From the NCBI RefSeq assembly GCF_004217095.1, contig NZ_SHKO01000003.1, positions 1-64,000 of the forward strand: 64,000 bases of DNA. Reading direction: 5' to 3'. Source of the DNA: Advenella incenata. GTDB lineage: Bacteria > Pseudomonadota > Gammaproteobacteria > Burkholderiales > Burkholderiaceae_B. Both the position numbers and the translations under genes were made by a program. Below are positions 18,770 through 30,954 of this stretch, one piece after another. A model generated the notes under the pieces. It saw nothing but the letters and a program-made list of their open reading frames with translations, made no database searches and was not told where the DNA came from. The first letter of the stretch is position 1. Every line of letters starts with the position of its first letter.

Positions 18770-21564
18770 ATAGCCGACAGATAGCACAATGGCTTGCAGG
18801 CCATGTCACGGATAAAGCGGATTTAAGGCTAGACTCCAGAGACATCCAGAAAGGGGATGTCTTTGTTGCTTGTACAGGTAGCGTCGTTAACGGCCTTGCA
18901 TATATTCCCGATGCCATAAAAAAAGGTGCTGCGGCAGTGATCGCCGATGTTGCGAACACGGAGCAGGGCCAGGCATTGCTGGATGCCGGACATGCGGTGC
19001 CGGTATTGCCGGTGGTGGGCCTGCGAGCCTTTTTGGGCGAGATCGCCGATAGCTGGTATGGCCATCCTTCGGCAGCGGTCTCGGTCATTGCTGTTACCGG
19101 CACCAACGGAAAAACCTCTTGCGTCACCTGGATTGCCGAAGCGCTCAATGCCGTGGGCAAGTCCTGCGCGACCATCGGCACTCTGGGAACGGTGATGCCA
19201 GACGGAGCCAACCTGGGCGGCAATCTGACCACACCCGACGTGCTCACGCTACATCGGCAAATTGCCCAAATGCGCGACGCCGGCGTTGAGTATGTGGCCA
19301 TGGAAGCGTCTTCCATCGGCATCGAGCAGGGTCGCATGGACGGACTGCAGGTCAAGGTAGCTGCATTTACCAATCTGACGCTGGATCATCTGGATTATCA
19401 TCAGAGCATGGCGCGCTATGAGGCCGCCAAGGCGGCTTTGTTTGTCTGGCCGGGGCTCAGTCATGCCATTGTGAATATGGACGATGAGGCCGGCGAACGA
19501 ATTTTTGCGAAAACCACGGCGCATGCCAGGGCGGGCTATTCACTGAAGGCCGCGCCGCAGGCAACATTCACGGCAGTCGAACATGAGTTTCGCGATTATG
19601 GCCTGGTGTTTACGCTGCGCACGCCAGGTGGCGATGCGCAGGTGACCACGCGTCTGCTGGGTGAGCATTCCATTGCCAATATTCTGCTTGTCGTTGCCGT
19701 GCTGGATGCCTTGGGCATTCATTTGCGCCAAAGCGCCGGGCTGGTATCGTTGCTTACCCCGGTGCCCGGACGGTTGCAGACCGTTACGCCGGCAAGTGCC
19801 GACGCGGGGCACAAACGCCCGTTGGTGGTGGTCGATTACTCGCATACCCCCGATTCGCTGGAACGCGCATTACAGGCCTTGCAGCCGGTTGCCACGGCCC
19901 GTGGCGGCCAGTTGCTATGCGTTTTCGGTTGCGGGGGCGATCGGGATAAGTCCAAGCGCCCGATCATGGGGCAGATCGCCGCGAGTCTGGCTGATCAGGT
20001 GCTGGTGACCAGCGATAATCCGCGCACCGAAGCGCCCGGCGATATTCTGAACGATATTCTCAGGGGTATGCCGCAAGGCGCACGAGCTGAACCCGATCGC
20101 GGCTGCGCGATTATCGAAATGATCCTGAAGGCATCTGCTGCCGACGTGGTGCTGGTTGCCGGCAAGGGACACGAGACTTACCAGGAAATCAACCACGAGC
20201 GCCAGCCTTTTGACGATCTGGAGTGGTCGCGACTGGGGCTGCTGCTACGCGATCGGCCCGAGATTTCAACCGATTCCCGGCATGTTCCGGAGAACGGCTT
20301 GTTTATCGCCATTCGCGGCGAGCTGCATGATGGCCACGAATTTATTGGCGCTGCCGGGCAGGCTGGCGCTGTCGCAGCACTAGTCAGTCGCCGCGATCCG
20401 GCCGTGGATCTGCCGCAAATTCTGGTTGCCGATACCACGCTTGCCTTGATGAGTATGGGCCATGCCTGGCGTCGCCAATATTGTCTGCCGCTGATTGCCG
20501 TGGCCGGCAGCAATGGTAAAACCACGACCAAAGAGATGATCTCCTGCGTGCTGGCCGCTGGCGTGGGCACTGAACGTCGCTTTGCGACCGAAGGCAATTT
20601 GAATAACCAGTGGGGCGTGCCGCGCAGCCTGCTTAAATTAACCTCGGAGCATCAGATGGCTGTGCTGGAACTGGGCATGAACCATCCGGGTGAAATTGAG
20701 CAACTGGCCGTGTTATGTGAACCCAGTATCGCAGTCGTGACCAATGCGCAGCGCGAGCACCAGGAATTCATGCACACGGTCCAGGCCGTAGCCATTGAGA
20801 ACGGACAGGTGTTTTTGTCCCTGCCTGCCGACGGGACCGCTGTTTTTCCCGTCGATGAGCCTTACGCTGATTTGTGGCGGGAGCTGGCCGGCAAGCGTCG
20901 AGTGCTGACCTTCGGGCAGACGGCCGATGCCGATTTTTACGCCGAATCTGTTGTTCCCGATCCGCTTGGTATTTCGTTTGTCATGAAAACCCCGGCAGGG
21001 CAGATCGATGTGCGTCTGGCCATCGCGGGCACCCACAATGTGCGCAACAGTCTGGCGGCAGCCGCTTGCGCCTATGCTGCGGGCATTAGTCTGGCAGATA
21101 TCCGTGAGGGACTGCAGGCATTTGCCCCGGTCAAGGGACGAATGCGCAGCCATACCCTGTCCGGCGGCCTCACGCTGGTCGATGACTCGTATAATGCGAA
21201 TCCGGACTCCGTAATTGCGGCGATCGATGTTCTGGCCGCGCTGCCTGCGCCAACCGTGCTGGTTCTGGGCGATATGGCCGAAGTGGGCGAGAACGGGCCG
21301 CAAATGCATGAGGAAGTAGGGCAATACGCCCGTAATAAAGGCATTTCATATGTGTTTACATATGGAAATGCCAGTGCGCTGGCTGCGCAGGCGTGTGGCC
21401 AGACGGCAGAACATATGACAGATATACATGAAATCGCAGAAAGGGTCGTTGCAAGACAGCCCGCAAGCATATTAGTAAAGGGCTCTAGATCAATGCGGAT
21501 GGAACGGGTAGTACAGGATTTGCTGTCCTGGTCAGAAAAAAAAGAGGCCGGTCATGCTCTATGA
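18766..21564 (+). CDS. murE-murF: MurE-MurF fusion: meso-DAP-adding ligase and D-Ala-D-Ala-adding ligase
   Basis: A single 932-residue chain carries two Mur ligases. The MurE half (about residues 1-490) has TGTNGKTS, the carbamylated-lysine region and DNPRTE, the motif that selects meso-diaminopimelate. The MurF half starts at about residue 495 ([19 protein letters not shown]), with [11 protein letters not shown] near residue 580 and DSYNANPDS near residue 808. The first 20-25 residues usual for MurF are missing: the MurF domain follows the last MurE helix ([12 protein letters not shown]) with hardly any linker. I see no stop or frameshift at the junction. The same fusion is known in Bordetella. 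It carries out two consecutive cytoplasmic steps toward UDP-MurNAc-pentapeptide. It overlaps mraY by 11 bases. Confidence 0.97.
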   Translation: MNSRQIAQWLAGHVTDKADLRLDSRDIQKGDVFVACTGSVVNGLAYIPDAIKKGAAAVIADVANTEQGQALLDAGHAVPVLPVVGLRAFLGEIADSWYGHPSAAVSVIAVTGTNGKTSCVTWIAEALNAVGKSCATIGTLGTVMPDGANLGGNLTTPDVLTLHRQIAQMRDAGVEYVAMEASSIGIEQGRMDGLQVKVAAFTNLTLDHLDYHQSMARYEAAKAALFVWPGLSHAIVNMDDEAGERIFAKTTAHARAGYSLKAAPQATFTAVEHEFRDYGLVFTLRTPGGDAQVTTRLLGEHSIANILLVVAVLDALGIHLRQSAGLVSLLTPVPGRLQTVTPASADAGHKRPLVVVDYSHTPDSLERALQALQPVATARGGQLLCVFGCGGDRDKSKRPIMGQIAASLADQVLVTSDNPRTEAPGDILNDILRGMPQGARAEPDRGCAIIEMILKASAADVVLVAGKGHETYQEINHERQPFDDLEWSRLGLLLRDRPEISTDSRHVPENGLFIAIRGELHDGHEFIGAAGQAGAVAALVSRRDPAVDLPQILVADTTLALMSMGHAWRRQYCLPLIAVAGSNGKTTTKEMISCVLAAGVGTERRFATEGNLNNQWGVPRSLLKLTSEHQMAVLELGMNHPGEIEQLAVLCEPSIAVVTNAQREHQEFMHTVQAVAIENGQVFLSLPADGTAVFPVDEPYADLWRELAGKRRVLTFGQTADADFYAESVVPDPLGISFVMKTPAGQIDVRLAIAGTHNVRNSLAAAACAYAAGISLADIREGLQAFAPVKGRMRSHTLSGGLTLVDDSYNANPDSVIAAIDVLAALPAPTVLVLGDMAEVGENGPQMHEEVGQYARNKGISYVFTYGNASALAAQACGQTAEHMTDIHEIAERVVARQPASILVKGSRSMRMERVVQDLLSWSEKKEAGHAL

Positions 21565-22723
21565 ACTGACCCAGTGGCTCTCGCCCACATTTTCCGTCCT
21601 GAGTGTTTTTGAATACATTACGTTGCGGGCCATGTTTGCTTGCGCAACGGCGCTGTTTATCGGGCTGATGGCCGGGCCGCATGTGATTCGCAAGCTGACC
21701 GAGCTCAAAATCGGCCAGGCCGTTCGCAGCTACGGCCCCGAGACCCATCTGGTCAAAAACGGTACGCCGACCATGGGCGGCGCGTTGATTCTGATTGCTA
21801 TCGGGATTACGACACTGTTATGGGCAGACCTGAGTAACCGTTTCGTCTGGGTTGTACTGCTGGTAACCTTCGGCTTTGGCGCCATCGGCTGGGTCGATGA
21901 CTATCGCAAGGTGGTCCATCGTAATCCGGAAGGCATGTCCTCGCGCGAAAAATTCATGTGGCAGGCCATTATTGGCCTGATCGCCTCTGTGTACCTGACG
22001 TTTGCCGTCTCGGCGCCAGCCAATGCCGATATTTTCCGCCTCATGTGGGCCTGGGTGAGCAGCGGCTTTACCATGCCGCTGCCTTCCCGTGCCGACCTGA
22101 TCGTGCCGTTTTTCAAAAGCGTGAGTTATCCGCTGGGTGTTTTCGGCTTTGTGATTCTGACCTGGATGGTGATTGTAGGGGCCAGTAACGCCGTGAACCT
22201 GACCGATGGGCTCGACGGCCTGGCCATTATGCCAACCGTCATGGTCGGTAGCGCACTGGGGATTTTTGCCTACGTGGTCGGTCGCGTGGACTATTCCAAA
22301 TATTTGCTGTTTCCGTATATTCCAGGTGCGTCCGAAGTGCTGGTGCTGTGCGCCGCGCTGGGCGGTGCCGGCCTGGCCTTTCTATGGTTCAACGCCTATC
22401 CGGCCCAGGTATTCATGGGCGACGTGGGCGCGTTGGCGCTGGGCGGCATGCTGGGCACGATCGCCGTGATCGTGCGTCAGGAAATCGTGCTTTTCATCAT
22501 GGGTGGCGTATTTGTAGCTGAAACGCTGTCGGTCATGATCCAGGTGTTCTGGTTCAAATACACAAAGAAAAAGACCGGCACCGGCAGGCGAATATTGCGC
22601 ATGGCGCCGCTGCATCATCATTTTGAAGTGGGTGGCTGGAAAGAAACCCAGGTTGTGGTGCGTTTCTGGATTATTACGATGATGCTGGTTCTGCTGGGAC
22701 TGGCGACACTTAAACTGCGATGA
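21554..22723 (+). CDS. mraY: phospho-N-acetylmuramoyl-pentapeptide-transferase
   Basis: MraY, 389 residues and about ten membrane helices, transfers phospho-MurNAc-pentapeptide to undecaprenyl phosphate to make lipid I. Key motifs: [10 protein letters not shown], the Asp pair in [21 protein letters not shown], and [13 protein letters not shown] near the C-terminus. ATG 21554 lies inside the end of murE-murF, and the gene ends in an ATGA overlap with murD, so translation is probably coupled at both ends. Confidence 0.97.
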   Translation: MLYELTQWLSPTFSVLSVFEYITLRAMFACATALFIGLMAGPHVIRKLTELKIGQAVRSYGPETHLVKNGTPTMGGALILIAIGITTLLWADLSNRFVWVVLLVTFGFGAIGWVDDYRKVVHRNPEGMSSREKFMWQAIIGLIASVYLTFAVSAPANADIFRLMWAWVSSGFTMPLPSRADLIVPFFKSVSYPLGVFGFVILTWMVIVGASNAVNLTDGLDGLAIMPTVMVGSALGIFAYVVGRVDYSKYLLFPYIPGASEVLVLCAALGGAGLAFLWFNAYPAQVFMGDVGALALGGMLGTIAVIVRQEIVLFIMGGVFVAETLSVMIQVFWFKYTKKKTGTGRRILRMAPLHHHFEVGGWKETQVVVRFWIITMMLVLLGLATLKLR

Positions 22724-24252
22724 GTACCGATACAGACGGCGTGGCCGTTTTTCCTTCTCGTGTCCTGATTCTTGGCCTGGGTGAAACCGGGCTGGCTTCG
22801 GCATTGTGGTGCCTGCGCCAGAGTGCGGCACTGCATATTGTCGATACGCGGGACTGCCCGCCAGGGCTTGCCACGCTACAGGAGCAGGGCCAGGGCGAGA
22901 TCACACAATTTCTGGGCGCTCAGGCATTTACCGATGCCGCGCTCGAAGGCGTGCAGCAGATCGTCCTGAGTCCTGGACTCGCACCCTCGGAACCGGCACT
23001 GGCAGCCTTTCTGGAAAAGTCGCAGCAACGGCAGATCCCGGTCATCGGCGAAATCGAACTGTTTGCCCTGGCCCTGGGCGATCTTGCAACAACACAAGGC
23101 TATAAGCCGAAAGTACTGGCCATTACAGGAACCAACGGCAAAACCACGGTTACCTCGCTGACGCAAGCCATGCTGGAAACGGCGGGCAAAACAGCCATTG
23201 CAGCGGGCAATATCAGCCCTTCGGCGCTGACCGCGCTCATGCAGGCGCTGGACGCGCAGTCGCTGCCGCAGGTTTGGGTGCTGGAACTGTCCAGTTTCCA
23301 GATGCAGACGACGCAGTCACTGGCACCGGATGCCGCCACCGTGCTGAACTTGACGCAGGACCACCTGGATTGGCACCGCGATATGCAGGAATATGCCGCT
23401 GCCAAGGCGCGCCTGCTGGCGATCAGCAAAGTTGCCATTGTCAATCGCAACGACGCCGCCGTCGTGGCCATGATCGACGATATCAATGATGTGCAGGTGC
23501 GCAGCTTCGGTGTGGATGCCCCCGTATTGGTGGGCGATACCGGTATGGAAGGCGCGCACGGCGTGACCTGGATTACCGCCAGTGAAAAGGATGATTTCGA
23601 ATTGCCTGAAGCGCCGGGCGCCCGGCGCAAGAAAAATGCCGAAAAACCCCGGCGCAAACCGGGCCTGATCAAGCGCCTGATGCCGGCCGACGCCATGCAG
23701 ATTCGCGGACAGCACAATATGCTCAATGCCCAGGCCGCGATGCTTCTGTGCCGCGAGCTGGGGGTAGGCTGGGGCCCAATGCTCAACACGCTGCGGGATT
23801 TTGCTGCCGGTCTGTATCGGACGCAATTTGAACGCAGTATCCGTGGCGTTGATTTTTTCAACGACAGCAAGGGCACCAATGTGGGTGCAACCGTGGCAGC
23901 CCTCGAAGGTATGGGACGCGATATTGTGCTGATTGCCGGTGGTGTGGGCAAAGGCCAGGATTTTTCTCCGCTGGCTGCGCCTGTGCGCCGCTGCGCCCGC
24001 GCGGTCATTCTGATCGGTGAGGCGACGGCGGTGATTGAACAGGCGCTGGCGCAGACCGGCGTAGCATGTCATCGCGCCGATTCCATGGATGCGGCGGTCA
24101 GACAGGCCCTGGAACTCGCTCAAGAGGGGGACGCAGTATTAATGTCTCCGGCATGTTCCAGCTTCGACATGTTTAAAAGCTATGCGCATCGCGGCCAGGT
24201 CTTTTCTGCTGCCGTGCATGAGCTGGCGCTCGATAACGGAGAAGTGGCATGA
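22720..24252 (+). CDS. murD: UDP-N-acetylmuramoyl-L-alanine:D-glutamate ligase
   Basis: MurD, 510 residues. The N-terminal Rossmann-like domain begins [13 protein letters not shown], the ATP motif is T136-GTNGKTT, and [10 protein letters not shown] and [11 protein letters not shown] follow. A lysine/arginine-rich stretch (about residues 304-323, [15 protein letters not shown]) is an insertion relative to E. coli MurD (438 residues) and explains part of the extra length. It adds D-Glu in the cytoplasmic pathway. Four-base overlaps on both sides. Confidence 0.96.
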   Translation: MSTDTDGVAVFPSRVLILGLGETGLASALWCLRQSAALHIVDTRDCPPGLATLQEQGQGEITQFLGAQAFTDAALEGVQQIVLSPGLAPSEPALAAFLEKSQQRQIPVIGEIELFALALGDLATTQGYKPKVLAITGTNGKTTVTSLTQAMLETAGKTAIAAGNISPSALTALMQALDAQSLPQVWVLELSSFQMQTTQSLAPDAATVLNLTQDHLDWHRDMQEYAAAKARLLAISKVAIVNRNDAAVVAMIDDINDVQVRSFGVDAPVLVGDTGMEGAHGVTWITASEKDDFELPEAPGARRKKNAEKPRRKPGLIKRLMPADAMQIRGQHNMLNAQAAMLLCRELGVGWGPMLNTLRDFAAGLYRTQFERSIRGVDFFNDSKGTNVGATVAALEGMGRDIVLIAGGVGKGQDFSPLAAPVRRCARAVILIGEATAVIEQALAQTGVACHRADSMDAAVRQALELAQEGDAVLMSPACSSFDMFKSYAHRGQVFSAAVHELALDNGEVA

Positions 24253-25469
24253 GTCTGCTGGGCGACCTGAGAGCAAGCGTCAATGCGGTCAAGCCTGGCC
24301 GCACCAGAATGCGCAATTACGACCTGCTGCTGGTTGCCGCGGTTGCCGCTCTCCTGATGTTCGGCTTGCTGATGGTGTTTTCTGCCTCGATCGCCCTGGT
24401 GGACGGACCCAAGTATTCCAATTCCACCCGTTATTATTTTTTCGTACGCCATGCCGTTTTCATTGCCATCGGCCTGGTGGGTTTCGCGATTACGATTTCC
24501 CTGCCCATGCACATCTGGGAGAAATTTACCCTCCCGCTGTTTTTTGTATCGCTGTTCATGCTGGTGCTGGTACTTATCCCGCACATCGGTAATGAGGTCA
24601 ATGGCGCGTATCGCTGGATTCCCCTGGGGCCGTTGAATTTTCAGCCGTCCGAGCTGACCAAGCTGGCCATGCTGCTGTTTGCCGCCGACTATACCGTGCG
24701 CAAGCAAAAGTACATGCATGATTTCTGGCGCGGCTTTGCGCCGATGATGGTGGCTCTGGGCGTGGTCGGCATATTGCTGTTGCTTGAGCCCGATCTGGGC
24801 GCCTTTATGGTCAGCGTCTCGATCGCGGTGGGGATACTCTTTCTGGGCGGCATCAGTGCGGTGTTGTTCCTGCTGCTGGTTGTGGTGCTGCTGGGCTGCT
24901 TTGCCTTGTTGATCCTGATGGCGCCTTGGCGCGTGAAGCGTATTTTTGCCTATCTGGACCCGTTCGATCCTGAAACGGTGCAGTCTACCGGCTATCAGTT
25001 GGCTCATTCGCTGATTGCCATCGGGCGTGGCGAGTGGTTCGGTGTCGGACTGGGGTCCAGCGTCGAAAAGCTGCACTACCTGCCCGAAGCGCATACCGAT
25101 TTCATTATGGCTGTAGTGGGTGAAGAACTGGGATTTGTAGGCATCATTGCCGTGGTGATACTGTTTCTGATTATTGTGCATCGTGGCTTTGAAATCGGCC
25201 GTCAGGCCATCGCCATGGATCGCGAATTCAGCGGCCTGGTGGCGCAGGGCGTGTCCATCTGGATGGGCGTGCAGGCACTGGTCAATCTTGGCGTGTGCCT
25301 GGGACTGCTGCCGACCAAGGGCCTGACATTGCCCCTAGTCAGTTATGGCGGCTCGTCCATTGTGATGAATCTGGTGGCCATCGCCATTCTGATGCGCGTG
25401 GACTATGAAAGTCGCTTGATGATGCGGGGAGAGCGCCCCGACCGAAGGCCCTTGCGAGAATATCGATGA
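24249..25469 (+). CDS. ftsW: SEDS-family peptidoglycan glycosyltransferase FtsW
   Basis: The 406-residue, roughly ten-helix SEDS protein polymerises lipid II at the septum with FtsI. Typical elements: [14 protein letters not shown] in the first helix, a large loop with [29 protein letters not shown], and the C-terminal [19 protein letters not shown]. Start ATG overlaps the murD stop by four bases, and the same ATGA arrangement joins it to murG. Confidence 0.97.
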   Translation: MSLLGDLRASVNAVKPGRTRMRNYDLLLVAAVAALLMFGLLMVFSASIALVDGPKYSNSTRYYFFVRHAVFIAIGLVGFAITISLPMHIWEKFTLPLFFVSLFMLVLVLIPHIGNEVNGAYRWIPLGPLNFQPSELTKLAMLLFAADYTVRKQKYMHDFWRGFAPMMVALGVVGILLLLEPDLGAFMVSVSIAVGILFLGGISAVLFLLLVVVLLGCFALLILMAPWRVKRIFAYLDPFDPETVQSTGYQLAHSLIAIGRGEWFGVGLGSSVEKLHYLPEAHTDFIMAVVGEELGFVGIIAVVILFLIIVHRGFEIGRQAIAMDREFSGLVAQGVSIWMGVQALVNLGVCLGLLPTKGLTLPLVSYGGSSIVMNLVAIAILMRVDYESRLMMRGERPDRRPLREYR

Positions 25470-26554
25470 ATAGCGTTCGTTCCGATTCACGTACGTTGCT
25501 GGTGATGGCCGGCGGAACCGGCGGGCATATCATGCCCGGTCTGGCCGTGGCCGCACAAATGCGTGCGCGGGGCTGGCAGGTCGTTTGGCTGGGTAATCCG
25601 GACAAAATGGAAGGTCGGCTGGTGCCGGCCGCGGCGATTCCTCTGCTGCCATTGCGTTTTGCCGGTTTACGCGGCAAGGGGCCGGTGGCGCTGCTCAAAT
25701 TGCCATTCATGCTGGGCAAGGCATGTCTGCAGGCGCGACGCGCCCTCAGGCAGTGCCGGCCTGCGGTTGTGCTGGGTATGGGCGGCTATGTTGCCGTGCC
25801 TGGCGGCCTGATGGCAAGACTGGCCAATATTCCGCTGGTAATTCATGAGCAGAATGCCGTTGCCGGTACAGCGAACCGGTGGCTTGCTAAAATGGCGGCT
25901 TTCGTATTGACGGGTTTTCCAGATGTGCTGCCTGGCGGGCAGATGGTGGGCAATCCTGTGCGCAATGAATTGGCCAATACGCCGGAACCGGGTGTGCGCT
26001 ATGGCGCGCGCGACGGTGCCTTGCGTATTCTGGTGGTGGGCGGCAGTTTGGGTGCGCAAGCCCTGAACACCGTGGTGCCTGCCGCCATGGCGTTGATTGC
26101 ACCGGGGCAGCGCCCACAAATTATGCATCAGGCCGGCGAGCAGCATATTGCCAGCCTGCAGGACACCTATAAGCAGGCGAATGTCAGCGCAGAATGCCTG
26201 CCTTTCATCGATGATATGGTTACGGCCATGATGTCGGCCGACCTGATTATCTGCCGTGCCGGCGCCATGACGGTGGCCGAAGTGGCTGCGGTCGGGGTGG
26301 CCGCATTGTTTGTGCCGTTGCCGCATGCCATCGATGACCATCAGACGGCAAATGCGGCATGGCTGACCAGCCGCAACGCGGCCTGGGCACAACCCCAGCG
26401 CGAATTTACCGCTGCCTGGCTGGCCCAATGGATACAAAGTCGTACTCGTGATCAATTGATGCAGACTGCAGTGGCTGCCAGAGCCTGCGCCAGAACGCAG
26501 GCCGCACAGACCATTGCAGATATTTGCGAGCGCGCGAGCGCAGGAAAAACATGA
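25466..26554 (+). CDS. murG: lipid II synthase (N-acetylglucosaminyl transferase MurG)
   Basis: MurG, 362 residues, GT28 family, adds GlcNAc to lipid I at the inner face of the membrane. The N-terminal acceptor motif is [16 protein letters not shown], followed by [12 protein letters not shown] and, in the donor domain, [10 protein letters not shown] and [15 protein letters not shown]. Length is standard. Four-base overlaps with ftsW and murC. Confidence 0.97.
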   Translation: MNSVRSDSRTLLVMAGGTGGHIMPGLAVAAQMRARGWQVVWLGNPDKMEGRLVPAAAIPLLPLRFAGLRGKGPVALLKLPFMLGKACLQARRALRQCRPAVVLGMGGYVAVPGGLMARLANIPLVIHEQNAVAGTANRWLAKMAAFVLTGFPDVLPGGQMVGNPVRNELANTPEPGVRYGARDGALRILVVGGSLGAQALNTVVPAAMALIAPGQRPQIMHQAGEQHIASLQDTYKQANVSAECLPFIDDMVTAMMSADLIICRAGAMTVAEVAAVGVAALFVPLPHAIDDHQTANAAWLTSRNAAWAQPQREFTAAWLAQWIQSRTRDQLMQTAVAARACARTQAAQTIADICERASAGKT

Positions 26555-27966
26555 AACATCGGATTAGACACATTCACTTTGTCGGTATCGGCGGCTCCGG
26601 TATGAGCGGTATTGCCGAAGTTCTGGTGAATCTCGGATATAAAGTCAGCGGCTCGGATCTGCAGGAGTCGGCGGTGACCCGTCGTCTGGAACAATTGGGG
26701 GCGCAGATTTTCATCGGTCATCACGCTGAAAATGTCGGCGAGGCCGACGCCATTGTTACATCCACGGCCGTGGCCAACAGCAACCCTGAGGTCCTGACGG
26801 CCAGGGCCAAGCGAATTCCCGTGGTGCCGCGTGCCATCATGCTAGCAGAGCTGATGCGCCTTAAACGCGGCATTGCCATTGCCGGCACGCACGGCAAAAC
26901 CACGACCACCAGCCTGGTGGCCAGTGTGCTGGCCGCAGCTGGCCTGGATCCTACCTTTGTGATCGGTGGACGCCTGAATTCGGCCGGCGCCAATGCGCGG
27001 CTGGGTCAGGGTGAATATATTGTGGTCGAGGCTGACGAATCCGATGCCTCGTTCCTGAATCTGTTGCCTGTCATGTCCATCATTACCAATATCGATGCGG
27101 ACCATATGGACACGTATGGTCACGACATGACGCGCTTGAAAAGCGCGTTCGTTGAATTTACCCAGCGCATGCCGTTTTATGGCAGTGCCATCGTATGCGT
27201 TGACGACAGCAACGTTCGCAACATTATTCCGTTTATCTCACGCCCGCTGGTGACCTATGGGTTTGGTGAAGAAGCGATGTACCGGGCGGTCAATGTGCAG
27301 GCTCGGCAAACGCGCATGGCGTTTACCGTTGAACGGCGGATTACCCCGGCCAAGCGCCTGCCGGATCTGGATATCGTACTTAATCTGCCCGGCCGTCACA
27401 ATGTGCTGAACTCGCTTGCCGCCATTGCCGTGGCCACCGAGCTGGAGCTGGCCGACGAGGATATCGTGAGCGCCCTGGCTGGTTTCAATGGTGTCGGTCG
27501 CCGCTTTTCCTATGCCGGTGACTTTGCCGTCCCGCAGGATCATGGTGGCGGCACCTACACGCTGATTGATGACTACGCGCACCATCCTATCGAAATGGCC
27601 GCCACGGTTGAAGCAGCGCGCGGTGCCTGGCCCGAACGCCGGCTGGTCCTGGCTTTCCAGCCTCATCGATATACACGCACCCGGGATTGCTTCGAAGACT
27701 TTGTCAATGTGCTCAGTCGGGCTGATGCCGTTCTTTTAAGTGAAGTGTATGCCGCCGGCGAGCAACCCATTGTAGCCGCCGATGGCCGCGCCCTGTCGCG
27801 TGCATTGCGTGTGGCGGGCAAGGTAGAACCGGTTTTTGTCGAAGATGTGGCTGAACTGCCGCAAGCGATTATCAACTTTGTTCGCGACGGCGATGTGGTC
27901 ATCGTCATGGGCGCCGGATCCATCAACAAGGTGCCGGGGCAGTTGGGAGAGCGCAATGAGCAATGA
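26551..27966 (+). CDS. murC: UDP-N-acetylmuramate:L-alanine ligase
   Basis: MurC, 471 residues, first amino-acid ligase of peptidoglycan synthesis. It shows [18 protein letters not shown] at the N-terminus, [14 protein letters not shown] as the ATP motif, EADESDASF, and [10 protein letters not shown] in the C-terminal domain. ATG 26551 (CAGGAAAAAC before it) overlaps the murG stop; a start 27 bases earlier would lie within murG without support. Its end overlaps ddlB by 11 bases. Confidence 0.97.
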   Translation: MKHRIRHIHFVGIGGSGMSGIAEVLVNLGYKVSGSDLQESAVTRRLEQLGAQIFIGHHAENVGEADAIVTSTAVANSNPEVLTARAKRIPVVPRAIMLAELMRLKRGIAIAGTHGKTTTTSLVASVLAAAGLDPTFVIGGRLNSAGANARLGQGEYIVVEADESDASFLNLLPVMSIITNIDADHMDTYGHDMTRLKSAFVEFTQRMPFYGSAIVCVDDSNVRNIIPFISRPLVTYGFGEEAMYRAVNVQARQTRMAFTVERRITPAKRLPDLDIVLNLPGRHNVLNSLAAIAVATELELADEDIVSALAGFNGVGRRFSYAGDFAVPQDHGGGTYTLIDDYAHHPIEMAATVEAARGAWPERRLVLAFQPHRYTRTRDCFEDFVNVLSRADAVLLSEVYAAGEQPIVAADGRALSRALRVAGKVEPVFVEDVAELPQAIINFVRDGDVVIVMGAGSINKVPGQLGERNEQ

Positions 27967-28918
27967 ATTTGGCAAGGTAGGGGTGCTGTACGGCGGCCAG
28001 TCCGCGGAACGGCCTGTGTCGCTGGTTTCCGGCAAGGGCATATACGAAGCCTTGCTCAGCAAGGGTATTGACGCCCATCTGTTTGATACTGCCGAGCATT
28101 CCCTGGCAGAGCTTGCTGCGGCCGGCTTTGACCGGGTTTTCATTGCCCTGCACGGCCGGTATGGCGAAGACGGTTCGCTGCAGGGGGCGCTGGAACTGCT
28201 GCGCATTCCCTACACAGGAAGCGGCGTGATGGCTTCCGGGCTGGCCATGGATAAAATCATGACCAAGCGCATCTGGATCGAGCAGGGCATTCCGACGGCA
28301 CCTTATTGCAAGGTGCGAACCCGCCAGGATATGGATGGCGCCAGCCAGATACTGGGCTATCCCTTTATCCTCAAGGCGCCCCATGAAGGCTCGACGCTGG
28401 GATTGAGCAAGGTGACCGGCCCGCAAGATCTGTCTGCCGCCTTTGACGAGGTGTTTCAGTTTGACAGCGAACTGCTGGCCGAAAAATTCGTCGTCGGGCG
28501 CGAGCTGACCGTTGCCATTCTGGGCAAGGGCGACACGGCGCGGGCGTTTCCGATTATCGAAATTGTGGCGCCCGATGGCAAATACGATTTTGAGCACAAA
28601 TATGTCTCGGACGAGACGCAATACCATTGCCCGGCGGACCTGCCACAGGATCTGGCCGCCAGCATCCGACAAACCTGCGAGCAGGCGTTTGTCGCCGTAG
28701 GCTGCGAGGGCTGGGGCCGGGTTGACGTGATGCTGGACAATGACAATCGCTATTTTCTGCTGGAGGTCAACACCTCTCCGGGCATGACGCCGCATTCGCT
28801 GGTGCCCATGGGGGCCAAGGCCGAAGGCGTCAGTTATGCCGATTTGTGCGTGCAGATTCTGGCGCAGGCCAGTTGCAAGATCCAGCGCACCAAACCCGTG
28901 ACGCAGGCAGGATTGTAA
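27956..28918 (+). CDS. ddlB: D-alanine:D-alanine ligase B
   Basis: DdlB, 320 residues, ATP-grasp enzyme that makes D-Ala-D-Ala for the MurF domain. Motifs: [17 protein letters not shown] at the N-terminus, [43 protein letters not shown] and [14 protein letters not shown]. The start at 27956 lies inside the end of murC, behind GGGAGAG. ftsQ starts on the base after its TAA stop. Confidence 0.96.
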   Translation: MSNEFGKVGVLYGGQSAERPVSLVSGKGIYEALLSKGIDAHLFDTAEHSLAELAAAGFDRVFIALHGRYGEDGSLQGALELLRIPYTGSGVMASGLAMDKIMTKRIWIEQGIPTAPYCKVRTRQDMDGASQILGYPFILKAPHEGSTLGLSKVTGPQDLSAAFDEVFQFDSELLAEKFVVGRELTVAILGKGDTARAFPIIEIVAPDGKYDFEHKYVSDETQYHCPADLPQDLAASIRQTCEQAFVAVGCEGWGRVDVMLDNDNRYFLLEVNTSPGMTPHSLVPMGAKAEGVSYADLCVQILAQASCKIQRTKPVTQAGL

Positions 28919-29728
28919 ATGATTACGCCAAGCGCCCGAATTACCAACTTTGTCGCCAACCTGATCATGTTGTTGGCGGTAGTGGTATTGCTGGGCGCTG
29001 GCGGATACTGGCTGATTCACCGGCCCATGTTCAATCTGACCCGCATCGTGATCGAGCCGATGAAGGGTAACAAGCTTGAATATGTTTCGCCGGCAAGTAT
29101 CCAGCAAACCATTGCGGGCAAGTTGCAGGGCAATTTCTTTACCATCAATCTGCCCGAATCGAAAAAACTGTTCGAGCAGTCGCCGTGGGTGCGTCATGCC
29201 GACATTACCCGCGTCTGGCCCGATGGCCTGCTGCTCAAAATCGAAGAGCAGGAGCCGTTTGCCTACTGGAACGAGCGGCAGATGATCAATACCTGGGGTG
29301 AAGTATTTACGGCAAACCAGGCTGAACTGCCCGAGGATGCGGATTTACCACAGTTTAACGGCCCATCCGGATCCGAAATGCTTGTGGTACAACGCTATGC
29401 CGAACTGGTGCGCTGGCTGGCGCCGCTAAATTTGGGTGTAGATGAGATTACACTTAGTGATCGCTATGCATGGCGTGTAGAATTGAACGATAATACCAAA
29501 CTGGTATTGGGCAGGGATCCCGGGGCCGATGCATTAAACCCACATGGCGGGCAGGGTGCGGTATCATTCGCATCTACGATTGAACGTTTTGTTCAGGCGT
29601 GGCCTGTTTTAAAAGAAAAGGTAGCCGGCCGGCAGATCGCCCAGGTGGACTTGCGTTATACCAAAGGTTTTGCCATCACCTTCGAGCCGGCAGCGACAAC
29701 ACAATCGGATAGTAAAGAGAAAAAATGA
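28919..29728 (+). CDS. ftsQ: cell division protein FtsQ
   Basis: The 269-residue bitopic protein has an N-terminal membrane helix (LIMLLAVVVLLGAGGYWLI, about residues 18-36), then a POTRA domain (FNLTRIVIEPMKGNKLEYVS) and the FtsQ beta domain (WVRHADITRVWPDGLLLKIE). It recruits FtsL/FtsB to the septum. It begins directly after the ddlB stop and overlaps ftsA by four bases. Confidence 0.95.
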   Translation: MITPSARITNFVANLIMLLAVVVLLGAGGYWLIHRPMFNLTRIVIEPMKGNKLEYVSPASIQQTIAGKLQGNFFTINLPESKKLFEQSPWVRHADITRVWPDGLLLKIEEQEPFAYWNERQMINTWGEVFTANQAELPEDADLPQFNGPSGSEMLVVQRYAELVRWLAPLNLGVDEITLSDRYAWRVELNDNTKLVLGRDPGADALNPHGGQGAVSFASTIERFVQAWPVLKEKVAGRQIAQVDLRYTKGFAITFEPAATTQSDSKEKK

Positions 29729-30954
29729 CTCGTGACCTAAAGGACCTCATCGTTGCTTTAGACATAGGCACCAGCAAAGTGGTGGCAGTGGTGGCTGAAG
29801 CTTTGCCTGAAGAAGGGCGCTTTGAAGTAATCGGACTTGGACAGCATGAATCCAAGGGTATGCGCAAAGGGGTAGTGGTCAATATTGAATCCACGGTCAA
29901 TTCCATTCAGCGTGCCCTTGAAGAGGCTGAGCTGATGGCCGATTGCAAAATCCGTGAAGTATATACAGGCATTGCCGGCAACCATATTACCAGCTTCAAC
30001 TCCAGCGGCATGGTCGCGGTCAAGGACAAGGAAGTATCGGAAGCCGATGTGGCACGCGTGATCGAGACAGCCAAGGCGGTCAACATCCCCACCGATCACC
30101 AGGTGCTGCATGTGCTGACCCAGCAATTTATCGTCGATTCGCAGGAAGACATTCGCCAGCCGGTAGGCATGAGCGGCATCCGGCTGGAAGTGCGCGTGCA
30201 TATTGTGACCGGTGCGGTCAGCGCGGCGCAGAATATTGTCAAATGCGTGCGGCGCTGCGGCCTGGAAGTGCAGGACCTGATTCTGCAGCCGCTGGCCTCG
30301 TCCATGGTCTGCCTGACCAACGATGAAAAGGAACTGGGTGTCGTGCTGGTCGATATCGGCGCGGGCACCACCGACATCGCCATTTTTACCGGTGGCGCAA
30401 TTCGCCATACGACCGTGTTGCCGGTATCGGGAGATCAGGTGACCAGCGATATCGCGGCCATGCTGCGCACGCCGACGCCCGACGCCGAAGAGATCAAATT
30501 GCGTTATGGGATTGCCAAGCAGGTGCTGGCCAATCCCGATGAGCTTATCGAAGTGCCAGGCCTGGGCGATCGTGATGTTCGTCGCGTCAAGCGGCAGACT
30601 CTGGGTGCCGTCATTGAACCGCGTATCGAAGAGTTGTTCATGATGGTGCAGCAGGTTGTACGGGACTCCGGCTATGAAGACCTGATTGCCTCGGGCGTCG
30701 TATTGACCGGCGGCACTGCGCTTATGCCAGGCATTGTCGAACTGGCTGAAGATGTCTTTCTCAAGCCGGTGCGCGTTGCCGTTCCCGACTATCGTGGCAG
30801 TCTTGCCGACATGGTCCGCAACCCGCGGTTTTCCACAGTCATGGGGTTGTTGACCGAAGCGCGCGTGCAGCGTTTGCGTGGTGGTAAGATTAAGCAACAA
30901 AATGGAACGCTAAAAGATATTATTTCCCGCATGAAAGAGTGGTTTATGAATTAG
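29725..30954 (+). CDS. ftsA: cell division protein FtsA
   Basis: FtsA, 409 residues, actin-fold ATPase that tethers FtsZ to the membrane. Nucleotide motifs: LIVALDIGTSKVVAVVAE, LVDIGAGTTDIAIFTGGAI and ASGVVLTGGTALMPG. The C-terminus ends in a short amphipathic helix (LKDIISRMKEWFMN), the membrane-targeting sequence. Coupled to ftsQ by ATGA. It is followed by a 324-bp gap, the longest inside the cluster. Confidence 0.97.
   Translation: MTRDLKDLIVALDIGTSKVVAVVAEALPEEGRFEVIGLGQHESKGMRKGVVVNIESTVNSIQRALEEAELMADCKIREVYTGIAGNHITSFNSSGMVAVKDKEVSEADVARVIETAKAVNIPTDHQVLHVLTQQFIVDSQEDIRQPVGMSGIRLEVRVHIVTGAVSAAQNIVKCVRRCGLEVQDLILQPLASSMVCLTNDEKELGVVLVDIGAGTTDIAIFTGGAIRHTTVLPVSGDQVTSDIAAMLRTPTPDAEEIKLRYGIAKQVLANPDELIEVPGLGDRDVRRVKRQTLGAVIEPRIEELFMMVQQVVRDSGYEDLIASGVVLTGGTALMPGIVELAEDVFLKPVRVAVPDYRGSLADMVRNPRFSTVMGLLTEARVQRLRGGKIKQQNGTLKDIISRMKEWFMN

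Noticed and set aside
24180-25181. Minus-strand frame of 333 codons within ftsW
   Set aside because: Antisense shadow of the ftsW reading frame; very rich in His and Gln, as expected from reversed Leu/Val/Met codons.
27923-29197. Minus-strand frame of 424 codons across ddlB and ftsQ
   Set aside because: Both plus-strand genes are unambiguous; the antisense frame has no start signal or recognisable domain.
29758-30900. Minus-strand frame of 380 codons within ftsA
   Set aside because: Antisense shadow of a clear FtsA gene.
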